Shown here one piece after another: positions 12,417-24,735 of a stretch of DNA of 64,000 nucleotides; within the stretch, counting starts at the first letter, position 1, and each line of letters starts with the position of its first letter. Source of the stretch: Corinectria fuckeliana (lineage: Eukaryota; Ascomycota; Sordariomycetes; Hypocreales; Nectriaceae); the NCBI GenBank assembly GCA_019137255.1, contig WPDH01000292.1, forward strand, positions 124,001 to 188,000, read 5' to 3'. Both the position numbers and the translations under genes were made by a program. The notes under the pieces are model-generated. The model was not told the origin of the DNA. It ran no database searches and saw only the letters and a list, made by a program, of their open reading frames with translations.

Positions 12417-12868
12417 ACGAACAACTTTGCGCTGGCACAGACTGCAGACAAGCACAGGCACAGGTACAAGCACCGGTCCGGGCTTGGTTTTTGGAGAGAC
12501 GCCATCACAACAGATTGGCCGCGATATGTGATATGAGACCTCTCCCCTTTTGAGGCGAGGAGCTAGAGGCCACCCGCGGCGCTCAATTGGCGGGGGGTGG
12601 TCCCCTGGGGCGGCGATGCGAACCCCGGCCGGGCGGTTTATGACTTGTCACGAGGAGCCTGCAGCGAACGCGACCCAGGCGTTTCATCCCGTCCCCCCAT
12701 CTGTTTGCACGACTAGCCTCGCCTCGTTAGTTATGCTACATATCAGATCGATCCTAGTGCACCGTTGCCCATGGCCCATCATGGATGGTTCCAAGGCCGT
12801 GGGCTTTTTTCTCCCTTCGCCGCTCAGCCCTACGTGACAGGTCGGTCTTACAAGAATAATGAGATGGG

Positions 12869-12890
12869 TACACACACACACACACACATA
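12869..12890. repeat. CA dinucleotide repeat
   Basis: About ten tandem CA/AC units, followed by degenerate purine-pyrimidine alternation to about 12907. Confidence 0.85.
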
Positions 12891-15477
12891 CACGCGCACG
12901 CACGTATGTACATCCACCCTCCCCCTCGCCTCAACCTTTTTGTCCTGGTCGCACCATGTCTGGACCAAGCAAACCAAACTAGAAACCAAAACCCCCCCCT
13001 CCATCGCACGGAGAAGAGCGGGTTGGTGGCTCGTGTTGCATCGGCGACGGGCCCGGACGGACGCTGAGTTGTCCGTCGCATCCAGCAGCCGCCTGCCCTC
13101 CCACAACAGCCGTCGTCGTCCGCGATGAACCGGGCCCGGATCCGGAGGGCGGAGGGCGGAGGGACCAGAAAGTGAGAGTGCCAGACCGGGGGCCATCATC
13201 GACCAGGGCCGCGGACAGCGAATGCCCCAGCGCCAACCCACGTTCTCCCGACCGACGGCCTTGAGCCGCCGCCGGCATTAATTGCTTGCCTGCGGAGTAC
13301 TTACTTACACGCGCAGCAAGCACGCGAGCCTGTAAGTACATACTTGCGGCTGCGGCTGCTGCTGCGGGACCACACGGCCACCCGCAAGCAGCCCAGATGG
13401 GCGACGGAGCCAGCGAGCACCAAGGAGTGGAGTTCTTCGACCAGCGGGTTGACCCTGGTGCAACTCGTCATGCGCGAAATCTGGCGTCGGGGCTTGCATT
13501 CGATGCTGTCGTTGCGCTTCCGTGCTCCCAGACGGACGGGTCCCGCGCCGGCGCTGTACCTGGCCGGGCCGGTTTGGGATGTGGAATTCTGTTGCAGCAC
13601 CTTGGCTCGCAAGAGATCAAATCTCCAGACTAGCAGGGAGTACTAGAAAGGGCAAACTAGGCATGTACGTACGTGCATCGGTTGCCCAGATGTAGATTTG
13701 ATTAGCCGTCTCTCGCATAGATGTACGAAGCCTATACCCAAGTAGCGATTAGCACAGGACAGCACAGCACCCGCGCCCGCATGGAGTATCAGATCATGTT
13801 ACAACCACCGCAACAGCGCCAACGGTAGCAACACGGCTTCGGCAACAGGCCGCGGGCTACGGGAAGCCGCGATAACAGATGTGGAGAGGGGATCGAGGAT
13901 CCTCCCGAGATGTGTTGTTACCACTGCCTGATTCGGCCATGTTTATATATGTCACTCATTGGCCCGCTCGTTCATCTCCCAGCTCCCCGCTTGCTGGACG
14001 CAGGCGTTGCCTCCACGTTGGAGAGGCGTCTGGGGACAGACCAGGGGAACCCGTCCATACGTATCCGTTACGAATACGTTCACCAGTGCGATATCACATA
14101 GCACGGATCGAAGGACGGGGGCGCAGGTGATTAGGCCCGAGAAGGTTCTTTTGGACAATTGCATAGTCTACATAGTAGGCCAGCTTTTATGCAGAAAACT
14201 ACAGATGATGAAGAAAAAGAAAACCACCTAGCTAGGAAACCAAAGCATCTCGCGATGGCTAAACTCCAAGCTGCTTAGTTCCCTAGGATGCCTGGCGCGG
14301 TTCGAGGACTTCTGCGCCCCTATGTGGCTAAGGAAAAAAGGTTGACTTAGTGCTGCTTGGGCTCGGAAATAGTATGTAAAAATGTCAGTGGCGGAGAAAT
14401 ATCTAGACTAGTACATACATACCTACATAGCATCTCCACATTTTATTGGAACCAAGATAACTTCGGCGGTTGTTGGAGGTTTGCAATACGTACGTAGTTC
14501 CTCTATGCAAAACAGAGCAAAGCAAAAATTGACTGCTTCCGCCGGTGCCTAGCAAGGAAGAGAGGCCGCCCTCGTGCTCTGTAGATTGGTGGCAAAGACT
14601 CGGGCTACATACAGTGCCACTGCAGTCGGCCGCTCTGAACCACCCAGCCCGAGCCAAGGCGACTTGTCTAGGCGACTTGTCTAGGGCTCTCTCAACGATT
14701 CACGAGGCGCAGGCGTCTGGGCTGGGCCTCAACATGCAAGTGGCTGTTCCTGACAGGCCATGCCCGTTGAGGCCACTCTCCTGCGATGCAAGGCAGCTGG
14801 CGTTCGAGGCAGAACCTGACCAGTGGGAGTGAGTGCGGCGCCCAGAACTTGTCTCTTGTCGCGATTCTTCTACTACGAGTAATAAGTACGAATACTAGTA
14901 AGTATGCTGCCCATCTCCCTTCATGCGCGTACTCGGTACCTACATGTCGGTAGGTACTATGTACGTCGTCGGGCTTCAATGCTCGACGGCAATTTCCAAC
15001 ATTGGAGATACTAATTAAAAGTCGCGTTTTGTTTTTTCTTATCCCACCCCAGTCATCCACGTTCCTCCTTTCTCTCTGTCTGCCAATCTCTCTTTCTCAA
15101 CGAGGACTCTGCATAATCGCGGCCCCACCCCACTTTCAAAAAACAAGCAAGCAAACAAGTCCTGAGGCTCCAAATCCAGTTCCATCCGAACCGGCACACG
15201 GCGTCTCGCGATAATCTTGACCGCCACAACCCGCAACCCGCAACCCACCACCAACAACCTGGAACCTAGAACCCAGAACCCGTTTCCCATCAGCCTCCAT
15301 CCTATTCGATCCATCCCACCCCGGCCCATCACATCCATCTCCCGTCCCCCCCTGGTTCAGACCCCGAAAGCCCCCGGAGACACTGCTACTTGACAGCCAT
15401 CCTCACCGTTCGTTCTATCGCCAGTGTCACCTTCGCCAGCGCCAGCGCCAGCGCCAGCACCTTCAGCATCAGTCACC

Positions 15478-16514
15478 ATGGCCGACGTCCCCCTCCTCAT
15501 TATCTCCGAGTTCGCGCAATCTGAACGCCGCATCACCCCATCATGGTCCATCAGTCAGCTCAGGACCAAGCTGGAGACAGTCACCGGCATCCCGCCCTCC
15601 TCTCAGAGACTCTCCCTCAAGGCGGCGGGCGCCGAGGCCATCTCCATCGAGGCGGCTAACGAGGATGACACCCACTTGTCCAAGTATCCCTTGGTCCCAT
15701 ATGCGGAGCTGCATGTAAGTCCAGCAGCAGAATTTTCATTTGACCTCCCCCCCCGGCCGATTCTTGCACCACGGAGCCGCGAAAATTTCTCGCCAAACGC
15801 TGAGGTTGACGTCGACGCTTCCGTTGCTATCCCGTCGGCGGTCCAGTTTTGACTGTTGAGTAAAGCCGCCGACGCGTGGGGCGTGGCGTGAGCGGTTCCC
15901 CTCAATCCAGCCGTCCCCCGTTCAGTAACGAAAACTACCGCCTACTGTACCCCCTTCCCACATGCACTCTGTTTCCTTGCTGCCTCGGGTAGTTAAAGAT
16001 AGGGCTGACAGGGTTTACCTGGTAGGTGATTGACACTCGTCCTGCAGCTTCTCGGCCTAATCTCAATGACACTTCGGGTGTTGACAAGTATGTCATGCCC
16101 GAGGAGGAGTACGAGAAGAAGACGGACTCGGTTCTCGCCTGGAAGAAGAACCAGAAGCTGGGCCGTTTCGATCCCGACGCCCCCAGCCAAGAACAGGCCA
16201 AACTCTCCGCTTTCCAACGCGAGATCGCCTCCCGCGGCATCGCCGTCGACAAGCGATGCCGGGTTGGCGGTGAGGACACCAGGCGGGGCATTATCAAGTA
16301 CGTCGGCGAAGTCAAGGAGATTCCCGGCGGCCTTGGGGCTTGGGTGGGAATTCACCTTGACGAGCCCGTGGGTAAGAACGATGGCAGTATCTCGAACACT
16401 AGGTATTGGGGCGAGCCTTCTGCGCTCAAGCATGGTGTGTTTGTGCGGCCAGAACGGGTTGAGGTTGGCGACTTCCCTGCCCTCGATGACTTGGAGGATA
16501 TGGAGGAGATCTAG
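15478..16514 (+). CDS. alf1: Tubulin-folding cofactor B (CAP-Gly protein)
   Basis: Two exons, 15478-15714 and 16026-16514, join in phase 0 across a 311 nt intron (GTAAGT donor, CTGAC branch site 18 nt before the GGTAG acceptor). They give a 241-residue protein. The N-terminus (MADVPLLIISEFAQSERR) is the ubiquitin-like domain typical of TBCB. A linker containing YVMPEEEYEKKTDSVLAWK follows, then the CAP-Gly domain with VGEVKEIPGGLGAWVGIHLD, the GKNDGS motif and HGVFVRPERV. The last residues are acidic (DLEDMEEI), matching the microtubule-end-like tail of the family. The protein binds alpha-tubulin in the cytosol during heterodimer assembly (family knowledge). The start ATG has a CACCATGG context. 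The intron is long for this genome, but both flanks match the family without a gap. Confidence 0.93.
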
Positions 16515-19500
16515 TTGGCACGTCCTGGCCCATTAGCAACTCCAATGCAAACCAATTACGCAGGCTTTGGGGTTCCTTTCTGTGATCTGAGATGCTGCAA
16601 GTTGGTTGCAAGTCAACACGACGAGAGTTCTCGAAGGCCAAGGCCCAACATGACTAGATCCAATCGTAAGTCGGCTCGTTTAACAGCCCGAGTTTCAACT
16701 GTCTTCAATCTCTTCTCGAAAGCAACTTGCATTGTCGTCTAGGATTATCTCCCTCAAGTTTTGCAGAGTCTCGGGTAAGATCCTGAGCCAAAACTGCGAA
16801 TCACCCCATGGGCTTCTGTATAAACAAATGTTCTCACCATCTCCGCAAAGACGCCACTAGCAGGCAACGTTTCAGAGATCCTTCGCTGAAACATGCCCCA
16901 GTCTTCAAGTCGGCTTTGTAGGAGCATGTCTGTCGTGCGTCTTGGGCCCTGCTCCGCGCCGCTGTTTCGACCTTGGCCTGCGTCTCTCCAGAGTGGGTAA
17001 AGTACTTTGCTGAAGATTCCCAATCCGCGAATTCTTGCAGCAATGGCTTCAGGCGGAAAGACGACCCCTAGGAACCTTAATTGGACTTCACGCGAGAATC
17101 CGCATGGTGGCGAAAAATACTGGCATGTTCACATTGTATACTTGCCTTTCTTTGCTCTTGCAGCGCGGTTGGCCCTCGAGAAGTTTGCAGGTGTTGGCCG
17201 GACCAACCCTGCCACGAGAGGGGAACTCGAGTGAACCGCGTATCCGGCACGCTGCATGTTTCTTTTTATCCAAGTTTTCCCATTCGGTCATGGTCGACGC
17301 AGCATGGCATGCCCGCGAACTTCCGAAAACAGTTGCCGAGGCTGGGCCACCGACTTGGTGTTTAGCCGAAGAGCATGACGCAGAGCTGCGTCCAGGGTAG
17401 ACGCACTCCGCATTTGTGTCTCGGCAAAGCTCGTGGCCTTGCAGGAGGAATCCCGGTAGACTCGGGGATTAGCAGTCATCTAGATGGGTTCTCTGGGGAA
17501 GCGTGAGCTTCGAGAGGCAAAGTAAGTGCTTTTGTGACGAGGGTTCTATCATGCGCCCAAAAGAGACCGAGCGTTCGCTTAACATATCTCCCAGGAACCT
17601 AGCCTATCTTTCTCCAGATAAAGAGTAAGTAGGAAACTCTCTCAGATAGAGCAAATCGGCTGATTGCTGCTCATCTCGCTGTCACAAACTTCGAAGATGA
17701 CGAGATGTTGACAAGGTGAGCCCAGACACGCCCGGCAGATGATCCCAAACCACAATATCTGCCGACCCAGATGTGTTTCTGCATAACCAAAAGCGGCACC
17801 GGACAACGGGGAAGAATGTCATGGAAACATGGGGACAGCAATGAATAATCCCGGTGCTGCTGTTTCGCCAATCGTTATGTCTGGTCCGACTGTGGCGTTG
17901 CGCCCGTCAATAGTTCCCGAAGCGAAAGAGGTTCTCTGACAAGCTTCCAAGGATGTAACCTGTTGATGCACTGCAGTGCTGTTCATCGCCCCCTTCTCCT
18001 TCCCCTTTCCCCATTCCCCCCCGCGAAAAGGAAACATGAACATATGCAGGCTTGCACGGCATGACGGGGAGCGCGTTGCCGGAAGTATGGGGTGGGCCGT
18101 CAGGAGCGCATGTCGTCGTGTAACCTGTAAGCTCGAGATTGCTGCGTGTGAGATGGGTGTCTCCAAGGATCATTGCTGTTCGCACCACCCGAGGCTCGGC
18201 GATGTTCGGATTCTAGAGTTGGGGGCGCAAGCCTGAGGCAGGACTGCTTGAGGGAGGATTGGGCTTGAGTTAGGCACTGGTGAATACGTGGCCCAAAGCC
18301 AGGCCAGCCGGTTGACTTGATTGTTCTTGGCAGAAACCACTTCTCTTGGGAGATTTAAGGGATGTTGTTCACTGATAGTTAATGCACATGGACAGGAAAG
18401 ATCCTACGCGGTTTACAGCCCAAGCCGAGCCGACATGTTTGTTTGGGAATGCTTCTCATATGCTGGTTCCTTACGGAGTGCCTACTGTACTTACAGTCAA
18501 CGTAGACGATTGGGGAACTGAGTTTACTTTGCAATTTCTAATCTAGTTAGATCTTGAGCAGTTGGATGTAGATTGTTTAGCTCCCCGGGTTCGGATCGCT
18601 TGGACGGGTAACGGATTGGAGAACACGGCTTGGTCTTTGATTGTGACAGTAAGAAATAAGATTCTCGGTAGTTTCAAACACCTACTGGTTTTCCACGTAC
18701 TGGAGACGCTGCTAGATAGTTGTTTTGCACTTTCACAGTACGATTTCCACAAGTCTTAGCTATAGGGTAGGCGTGTGTCTAGGCGTGTTGTGGACTTGGG
18801 TCAATCACACAACGAGTTGAGATACTTGGGAATTGCTTTCGGCCACTTGGCTAGTCAGAGTAAGACTTGAAGAGGCTTTCTTATTGATTTTGAACAAAAC
18901 TGCAGTTTGAGTACAGGATGATCCAGGTCCTAAGCGCAATCTACACTGGGAATACTTGCTTGGTGTCTTGGGTGCTTGCTCACACCGGTAGATGGATTTA
19001 CAAATCGTCATTAGTTCCCTGCTCACGGCTGTTGAAATTTTTTTTGTAACTGACAGTCTTCCTATCGGTGTCCTGATCAGTGTTGGTCAGCCTCCCTGGA
19101 CAGAGACAATGTTGATTAGTACTCGGCATTCTAATTACTTCAATAGACGGTAAGTTAGCGCCGTGCTTACACTCCTGGACTGATGAATCGGTGGAAAAGC
19201 TACAGTATTTCTGTGAGATGAAGACTAGTCACCCATAAACATGCGAATGCCCTCTTGTTGCAAAATGATGGTGAACGCTGGTGTCGGTTACCTCCTTAAA
19301 GGCTCGCCGAGTGACTATGCATCTCGAGCAGTCATACCAGTAATCTTGAGACAATTTGCCTCCTGGAATGAAACCAATCTTGCCTGTGAAGAGCAGCTGC
19401 TGTCAAAAAACAGTGATAATGAAACCCCTTGAATGTTATTTGTAATGAGATCAATACGCAGAGACACAAAGCAAAATAGTGTAACTTGCGGTCTTGATAT

Positions 19501-20587
19501 ATGCCGAATCTATCAACATAAGCATGGGGAGCTCTCGCTTAGACTGATGTTGGAAAGGCAGCATTATTAGTTTGCCCCTTTGCAACCTACCCCCAGTTGG
19601 CGATTGCTTGATTTTCTCTCTTTCATAGGCTATCAGCTATGCACCGTTGCCAACTTACCTTGGGAAGCCACTTTTTAAACTCCCATTTAAGGACTGAATG
19701 CCTGTAGTGGGTGGGCCTGACGATGTGGAAGACTTGTATCCGACAGACTGTTGTGGCTGGCCTAAAGCGGCGTGGAATCAACGGGGGGGTTTTGTCAGAG
19801 CACACAGCTCCGTGCGAACCTTGAGACTCATGGTAGACTGTTTTTGATTGAATCAGATGGTGAGTGAGTGAGTTATAGTGAGAGTGTCAGTGGTGGTCAC
19901 GAACCAACCCGAGAGAGCGGATACCTGAGGTACCTAGTAGCCTGGGGCCCCTCCACTGCACGGATCGTCGGATTCCAGGCTTGGCACTGGCATCTTTAGT
20001 AGGTTGGGTCCACCCATCGCCGATGAAAGTTACGATATTCCTGACAGGCTAGAAGGAAAATGCGGATTGGGCTTCCCTAAGATAGCCTATGCTGCTGGAG
20101 CCTACTGTTGATTCTCAAGGTGAGCTGCCAACAACGGCAGGGATCATGCTGAGGAGGAGGTGCCCATGGCGCAGGCCTCCTTGACTGCGCCTTCGACTTC
20201 AGTAGGCGACTCGTTGAGGGCGTCGGATCATGGAGTGAGGATGTGTATGGTCCAGCTTTCATCAGACTCTCCGCTGAAGGCGAAGGGACAGTCAAAGGAG
20301 GCGTGCGGCTGGTGGCCTCGCCTGAAACTAGACAAAGGAGGAGGGTTGGCCGATTCACTCCTCCTTTCCAACAAAGAAAGGCCGATTTCATCAGTCCTTC
20401 CGGTTCCGAATTGCAAAGACATTCTTGTCTCCATCCTATTCTTCGACCGACTATCTGTCTACGAAATCCCACACACAAGTACAGGTCCCTCAGCGCATAA
20501 AGGGTTCACCCTTCGAATGGTTTGGCAGTGGTCCCTCCCGCCTAAACCATCACTCTACGCGACCTAAATAGTCGACACGATTGCTTC
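16515..20587. other. 4.1 kb intergenic region without a recognisable gene
   Basis: Short open frames occur on both strands, but none shows a domain, a splice-joined extension or convincing composition. Base composition is more balanced than in the gene desert to the left, with a mild A/T excess around 18.3-19.9 kb. The last few hundred bases should be the promoter of the glycosyltransferase gene. I see nothing further that can be supported. Confidence 0.5.
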
Positions 20588-21684
20588 ATGGCGTCTAAGC
20601 GCTACTGCTGGACTGTGGCGGCTGTTGTCTTCACCATCTTCTTCGTCTTCCTCCTCCTCAACCATGGCTCCCTACCCCAGGTGACGCCGTTGCGCTATGC
20701 TACGGCCGATGTCGACTGGTCTCGCTTCGCCTATACCCAATATGTCACCAATAGTGCATATCTCTGCAACTCGGTCATGTTCTTTGAGGCCTTATATCGC
20801 CTTTCCAGTCGCGCTGACCGCGTAATGATGTATCCCTCCAGTATGCTTAAGTCAGACGAGACCACTCTAGCGACGCCTGCCTGCTCATCAAGGCCCGCGA
20901 AGATTATAATGTCAAACTCGTTCCCATCGCTGTCCAACACAGAAACGGTGCAGATGGTAAGTTGCTTGCTGTTATCATCAGCTCCGCCCCGAACACACCA
21001 TTCTATCTCGGCGACAACCGCTTGCTAACACCGCTTCATCCTCTAGCGACCTGGGCCGATTCCTTCACCAAGCTCCTCGCTTTCAACCAGACTCAATATC
21101 GCCGTGTGCTTTCCATCGATTCCGACTCTATGCTCCTACAATATATGGACGAATTGTTTCTTCTACCTTTGGTGCCTGTAGCCATGCCCCGAGCCTACTG
21201 GCTACTCCCAGACAAGGATATCCTCTCATCACAGGTCATGCTCATTGAGCCTTCTGAAACCGAGTTCGCTCGCATTATGGGCAAGGTGGATTCTGCTTCT
21301 AGTAACGACTATGACATGGAAATTGTCAACTACCTCTACCACGACAACGCTCTCGTTCTCCCGCATCGTCGCTACGATATTCTGACCGGCGAGTTTCGCA
21401 GCGACAACCACGCCAAGTATCTCGGCTCTGACGATGAGCATTGGGATCCCGCCGCGGCCTACAACGAGGCCAAGCTCATCCACTTTTCTGACTGGCCACT
21501 TCCGAAGCCTTGGCTGCCCACGCCTGAAGACCAACGCTTGAAGTTGCAGCCCAAATGTACGAATACTACAGATGGTGCTGAGGATTGCACAGCAAGGATA
21601 ATATGGAATTCTTTTTATACGGATTTCAAAAAGAAGCGGAAGGTAATTGACGCCGCCAAACACCCTCATCTGCCTCGTTTCTAG
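20588..21684 (+). pseudogene. GT8-type (GNT1-like) Golgi glycosyltransferase, frameshifted
   Basis: The gene has two exons, 20588-20956 and 21047-21684, with a clear 90 nt intron (GTAAGT donor, GCTAAC branch, CTCTAG acceptor). It encodes a type II membrane protein. An N-terminal signal anchor lies at about residues 9-25, followed by DVDWSRFAYTQYVTNSAYLC, and exon 2 carries the DxD metal-binding motif in SIDSDSMLL. This matches fungal GlcNAc-transferase-like members of family GT8, which act in the Golgi. The frame breaks inside exon 1: after MMYPSSM the family sequence continues only in another frame (DACLLIKAREDYNVKLVPI, from about 20868). That second frame is in phase with exon 2. One base is missing or two are extra between about 20845 and 20868. 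The rest is intact, so the break is recent or is a sequencing error. Confidence 0.75.
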
Positions 21685-23059
21685 AGTTTTTACACGTTCA
21701 CAGGAAGTTTGCGGTTGAGTAAGTCAGGCGAGTTTATGCAAAACGCCGAGAAGCGCGTGTGAGCCCATCACAACCTTTCGTCACGTCGTCACGTCGTCAA
21801 TCAACCCTTACCTCGGAAAATTCCATGTGCTTAGCCTTGCTGTTAAAGTGGCAGCTGACCGTTCCCTGACGATGGTAAGGCAGTATAACCAACCCCGACC
21901 GGCTGAATTTATCCTCCACGCACCATCCCATGAGCCATATTTGCCAGGAAACAAAATGAAGTCTGGAATCAGCTTCCTTCCTTTTAGTCCCCCCATTTTC
22001 TTCCCGGCACTAGCTGGAATACATGCGATCTCTGTTGTTGTTTATATACTATCCTGAAATTTGTGTTATGATATAGAATGACTGGATTGGCTTCTATTCA
22101 CGTATGAGTGAAGGTGCGCTTCTGTCTCCACATGTTAACTGTGATGCCTTGTCTGGGGCTGAGGGTCTGTACTGTTCGCAAGATGATAGTGTTGTCTGTG
22201 AAGATATTATTTAGTTTTAAATCTGCCTGATATCTTTTTAAATAAGAAAAGTAATAAAGTAAATTAAAAATAAAGATAAAACCCACTTAATATAATAAAA
22301 TATAATATTAATTTTCTAATAGGTAGCTTAATTTATAAAATATTAATTTTAAATATTAAATTTTTTTAATTAATAAATCTCTCTTCTTACTCTTAAGAGC
22401 TATTAAAAGCTTATTAGTTAATATAATATAAAGGAAATATTTATAAGTTAGTAAGTTAAGCTAGCTTTTTTTTTTAAATATAAAATCTTTTTAAAATTAA
22501 AATAGTACTTTTAAAATTAATATAATATTAAAATAATACTATTTATAAACTATAAAGTAACTATATTAGTACTATTTTAATACTCTACTATATTTTAGCA
22601 CTATACTACTAAAAGCTATAGTATGAGTAATGTTTTTCCTTTTAGCACATATTAGCATTGCTAAGGAGCCTGTGCCACCCCCCCCCAACTAGCTTCTACT
22701 ACGGCACCGTAATCCCTCCCTCTGTCACACTCGCCTCGTCCCGTCAAAAACTCCTTCGACAAACTCCTACAACGCAACAAAATCGCCATCGCATCTTCCT
22801 CCTCTCCGTCCCGCTCCTCTCCTGCGCCGCCGCTACAACTCGAGGCCGCGGCCACTGTCGCTGCCGCTGTCGCCGCCCCCAAATGCTGCATCACCCTACG
22901 AGTTGAGATGTTGTGCTCCAGTACGCATTGTCGCCCGCAACACTGAGCATTCCGCAACATCCGACATCGCCACCTCACTCCTAAAGCCTTCCCCCCACCT
23001 CTCCCCCCACACCTCGATCGTCGACGCTCGCCCTCCTACGATACCTACTGGCGACCACT
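21685..23059. other. Intergenic region with an AT-rich island
   Basis: No gene is seen. The first 500 bp has ordinary composition, the centre is an AT-rich block described separately, and the last 350 bp is C/T-rich leader sequence of the RING-finger gene. Confidence 0.6.
22190..22640. repeat. AT-rich island, probably a RIP-degraded relic
   Basis: About 450 bp consists almost only of A and T, with many TA dinucleotides and stop codons in all frames. Its edges with normal DNA are sharp. The composition equals that of the transposon interior at 36.6-38.2 kb, which suggests an old repeat mutated by RIP. No terminal repeats or coding remnants are recognisable, so the original element cannot be named. 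Confidence 0.55.
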
Positions 23060-24735
23060 ATGCCGACGTCGAAACCATCCGGCGCGCACTGGATGGCCCT
23101 GTTCTTAGCCATCCTGGCCTGCGCCTTCACCGCCGTGCTCGCCGCCGACGATGTCACTACTTCTCCCGAGCAGGACGTCCCAGAATGGGCGTCCCTCAGC
23201 GGCATGCAACTCACGCTATCCACTAGCAATGGTCACTGGTCACCTCTGCAGTTCGCCGTCATCCCTCTCACAACGAGCATTGGGTTGAACGACACTGCGC
23301 GAAACCGCGGGGTATGCTATTCCGTGACACGGGTCACTCTCGTTGCGATGCCCTATCCTATCCTTATGCTGACGTTGCTTTCAAGATTGTCCGAATCGAT
23401 GGCAGCATGCTCGCAGCCGATTCCACCAATTACAACAAGATCAACACCTCCACCGTCGCGTACCTATCTTGCGACGATCCCAAGGACGACTCCTTTATCG
23501 AACCCGCAAAGATGCTTAGCGACTTGATGGAAATCAAGCCCAAGGCCATCGTTCTCTACTCCACTACCAAGAACTGGTGCTCCATTACCCACAGCGACGA
23601 CCTTTCGTACAAGAGTATTCTGTCCATGGCCGATGCCGGCGAGGCTTCGCAGGCGCTAGGATTTCTCAATGGCACCTACGCCGTCAAGGTCTCCATTAGA
23701 GGCAACACAACCAACGACAACGCCACCGAAACCCAGGACGATTCAGGCCGGAGCAGTCCGGCCGTCGCTATGAGCATTTTATACAGCATTACCGGGCTCA
23801 TCACATTGCTGTTCGCCATCATCATTATAACAGGCGCTGTTAGGGCCCACCGATACCCTGAGAGGTATGGGCCCCGGCGCGCTCTCCATGGGCGACCTCG
23901 ACAGAGCCGAGCCAAGGGGCTGGCGAGAGCTGTGCTTGAAACTATCCCCATTGTGAAATTTGGAAACCAGCCACCCTCCAAGCCTGATCCGGAGCTCGAC
24001 CTGGACGCAATCACTAACGATGGCCAAGACAATACAGTGCCACGAACTACGTCCAACCTTAGCGATGCGCGCCGACCCGAGGTAGCACCATCCGCGCGAG
24101 TGGACAATGATGGAGCTTCTTCCTCGGTTAGAGATTCACACACGCCCACGCCCGTGCCTGTCCCCGACGGCGCTGACGGAAATGGAGACGACAACTTGGG
24201 TTGCTCCATTTGCACTGAGGACTTTACGGTCGGCGAAGATGTCAGAGTTTTACCCTGTAGGCATCAGTTCCACCCGGCATGCATCGATCCATGGCTCGTC
24301 AACGTGTCTGGAACGTGTCCACTCTGGTAAGTTCAAGGCCACATCTCTTTGCTAAGCTGGTCGCTAACAATGAACTTTAGTCGATTCGATCTCAACCCTG
24401 AACAGGCTGCAGCTGCAGCGCCTCAGGGGAGTATGGGCGATGGCACGAGTACCCTGCCTCCTCCACTGGCTCTCGAGGGAGTCGAGCACGACGCCTCTCA
24501 CTTGTCCCACCGCAACCGCACATCCCGCATCTTTGACATTAACCGATTACGCCATGCGCCAGTGGAAGAGCGAATGGAGGCTCTGCGACGCCTGCGAGCC
24601 GAAGCTGATGAGACTGAGCGCCAGGGGCCACCTGATGGCGAGTCCAGAGGCCAGAGCGCCCGATTTGCGGCCAAGCTCAAGGAGAGGTTCCGGATCCGCA
24701 CTCGCGCTCAGGCACCCGAGGATCGTGACTGTTAG
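23060..24735 (+). CDS. PA-TM-RING-H2 membrane E3 ubiquitin ligase
   Basis: Three exons (23060-23311, 23386-24326, 24381-24735) join in consistent phase to give 515 residues. Order of parts: signal peptide (hydrophobic stretch WMALFLAILACAFTAVLA); a lumenal region resembling a protease-associated domain with several N-glycosylation sequons (NDT, NTS, NGT, NTT, NAT); one transmembrane helix (SILYSITGLITLLFAIIIIT); a long cytosolic linker; and a RING-H2 finger at about residues 357-398 (CSICTEDF, CRHQFHPACIDPW, CPLC). The last RING cysteine is completed by the second splice (TG|T), which confirms that junction. Proteins of this architecture sit in endosome/vacuole or Golgi membranes and ubiquitinate membrane cargo (family knowledge). 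The C-terminus has an Arg/Glu-rich helix of unknown role. Confidence 0.88.

Larger units (their letters stand above)
3930..15477. other. 11.5 kb gene desert with many simple repeats
   Basis: I found no reading frame with recognisable domains, sustained codon bias or a plausible intron-joined model on either strand. The part next to the Myb gene (about 3930-4800) is probably its promoter and leader. The rest holds short tandem repeats, many TAGG/CCTA and GTAC-type motifs, and several A- or C-runs. The last 300 bp before 15478 is C/T-rich and is likely the tubulin cofactor B leader. Long non-coding transcripts or an enhancer-like regulatory landscape are possible but not shown by the sequence. 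Confidence 0.55.

Noticed and set aside
20845..20880. A 30 nt intron (GTATGC...CTAG) considered to repair the GT8 frame
   Set aside because: It is far shorter than any other intron here and its length is a multiple of three, so it would not correct the frame.
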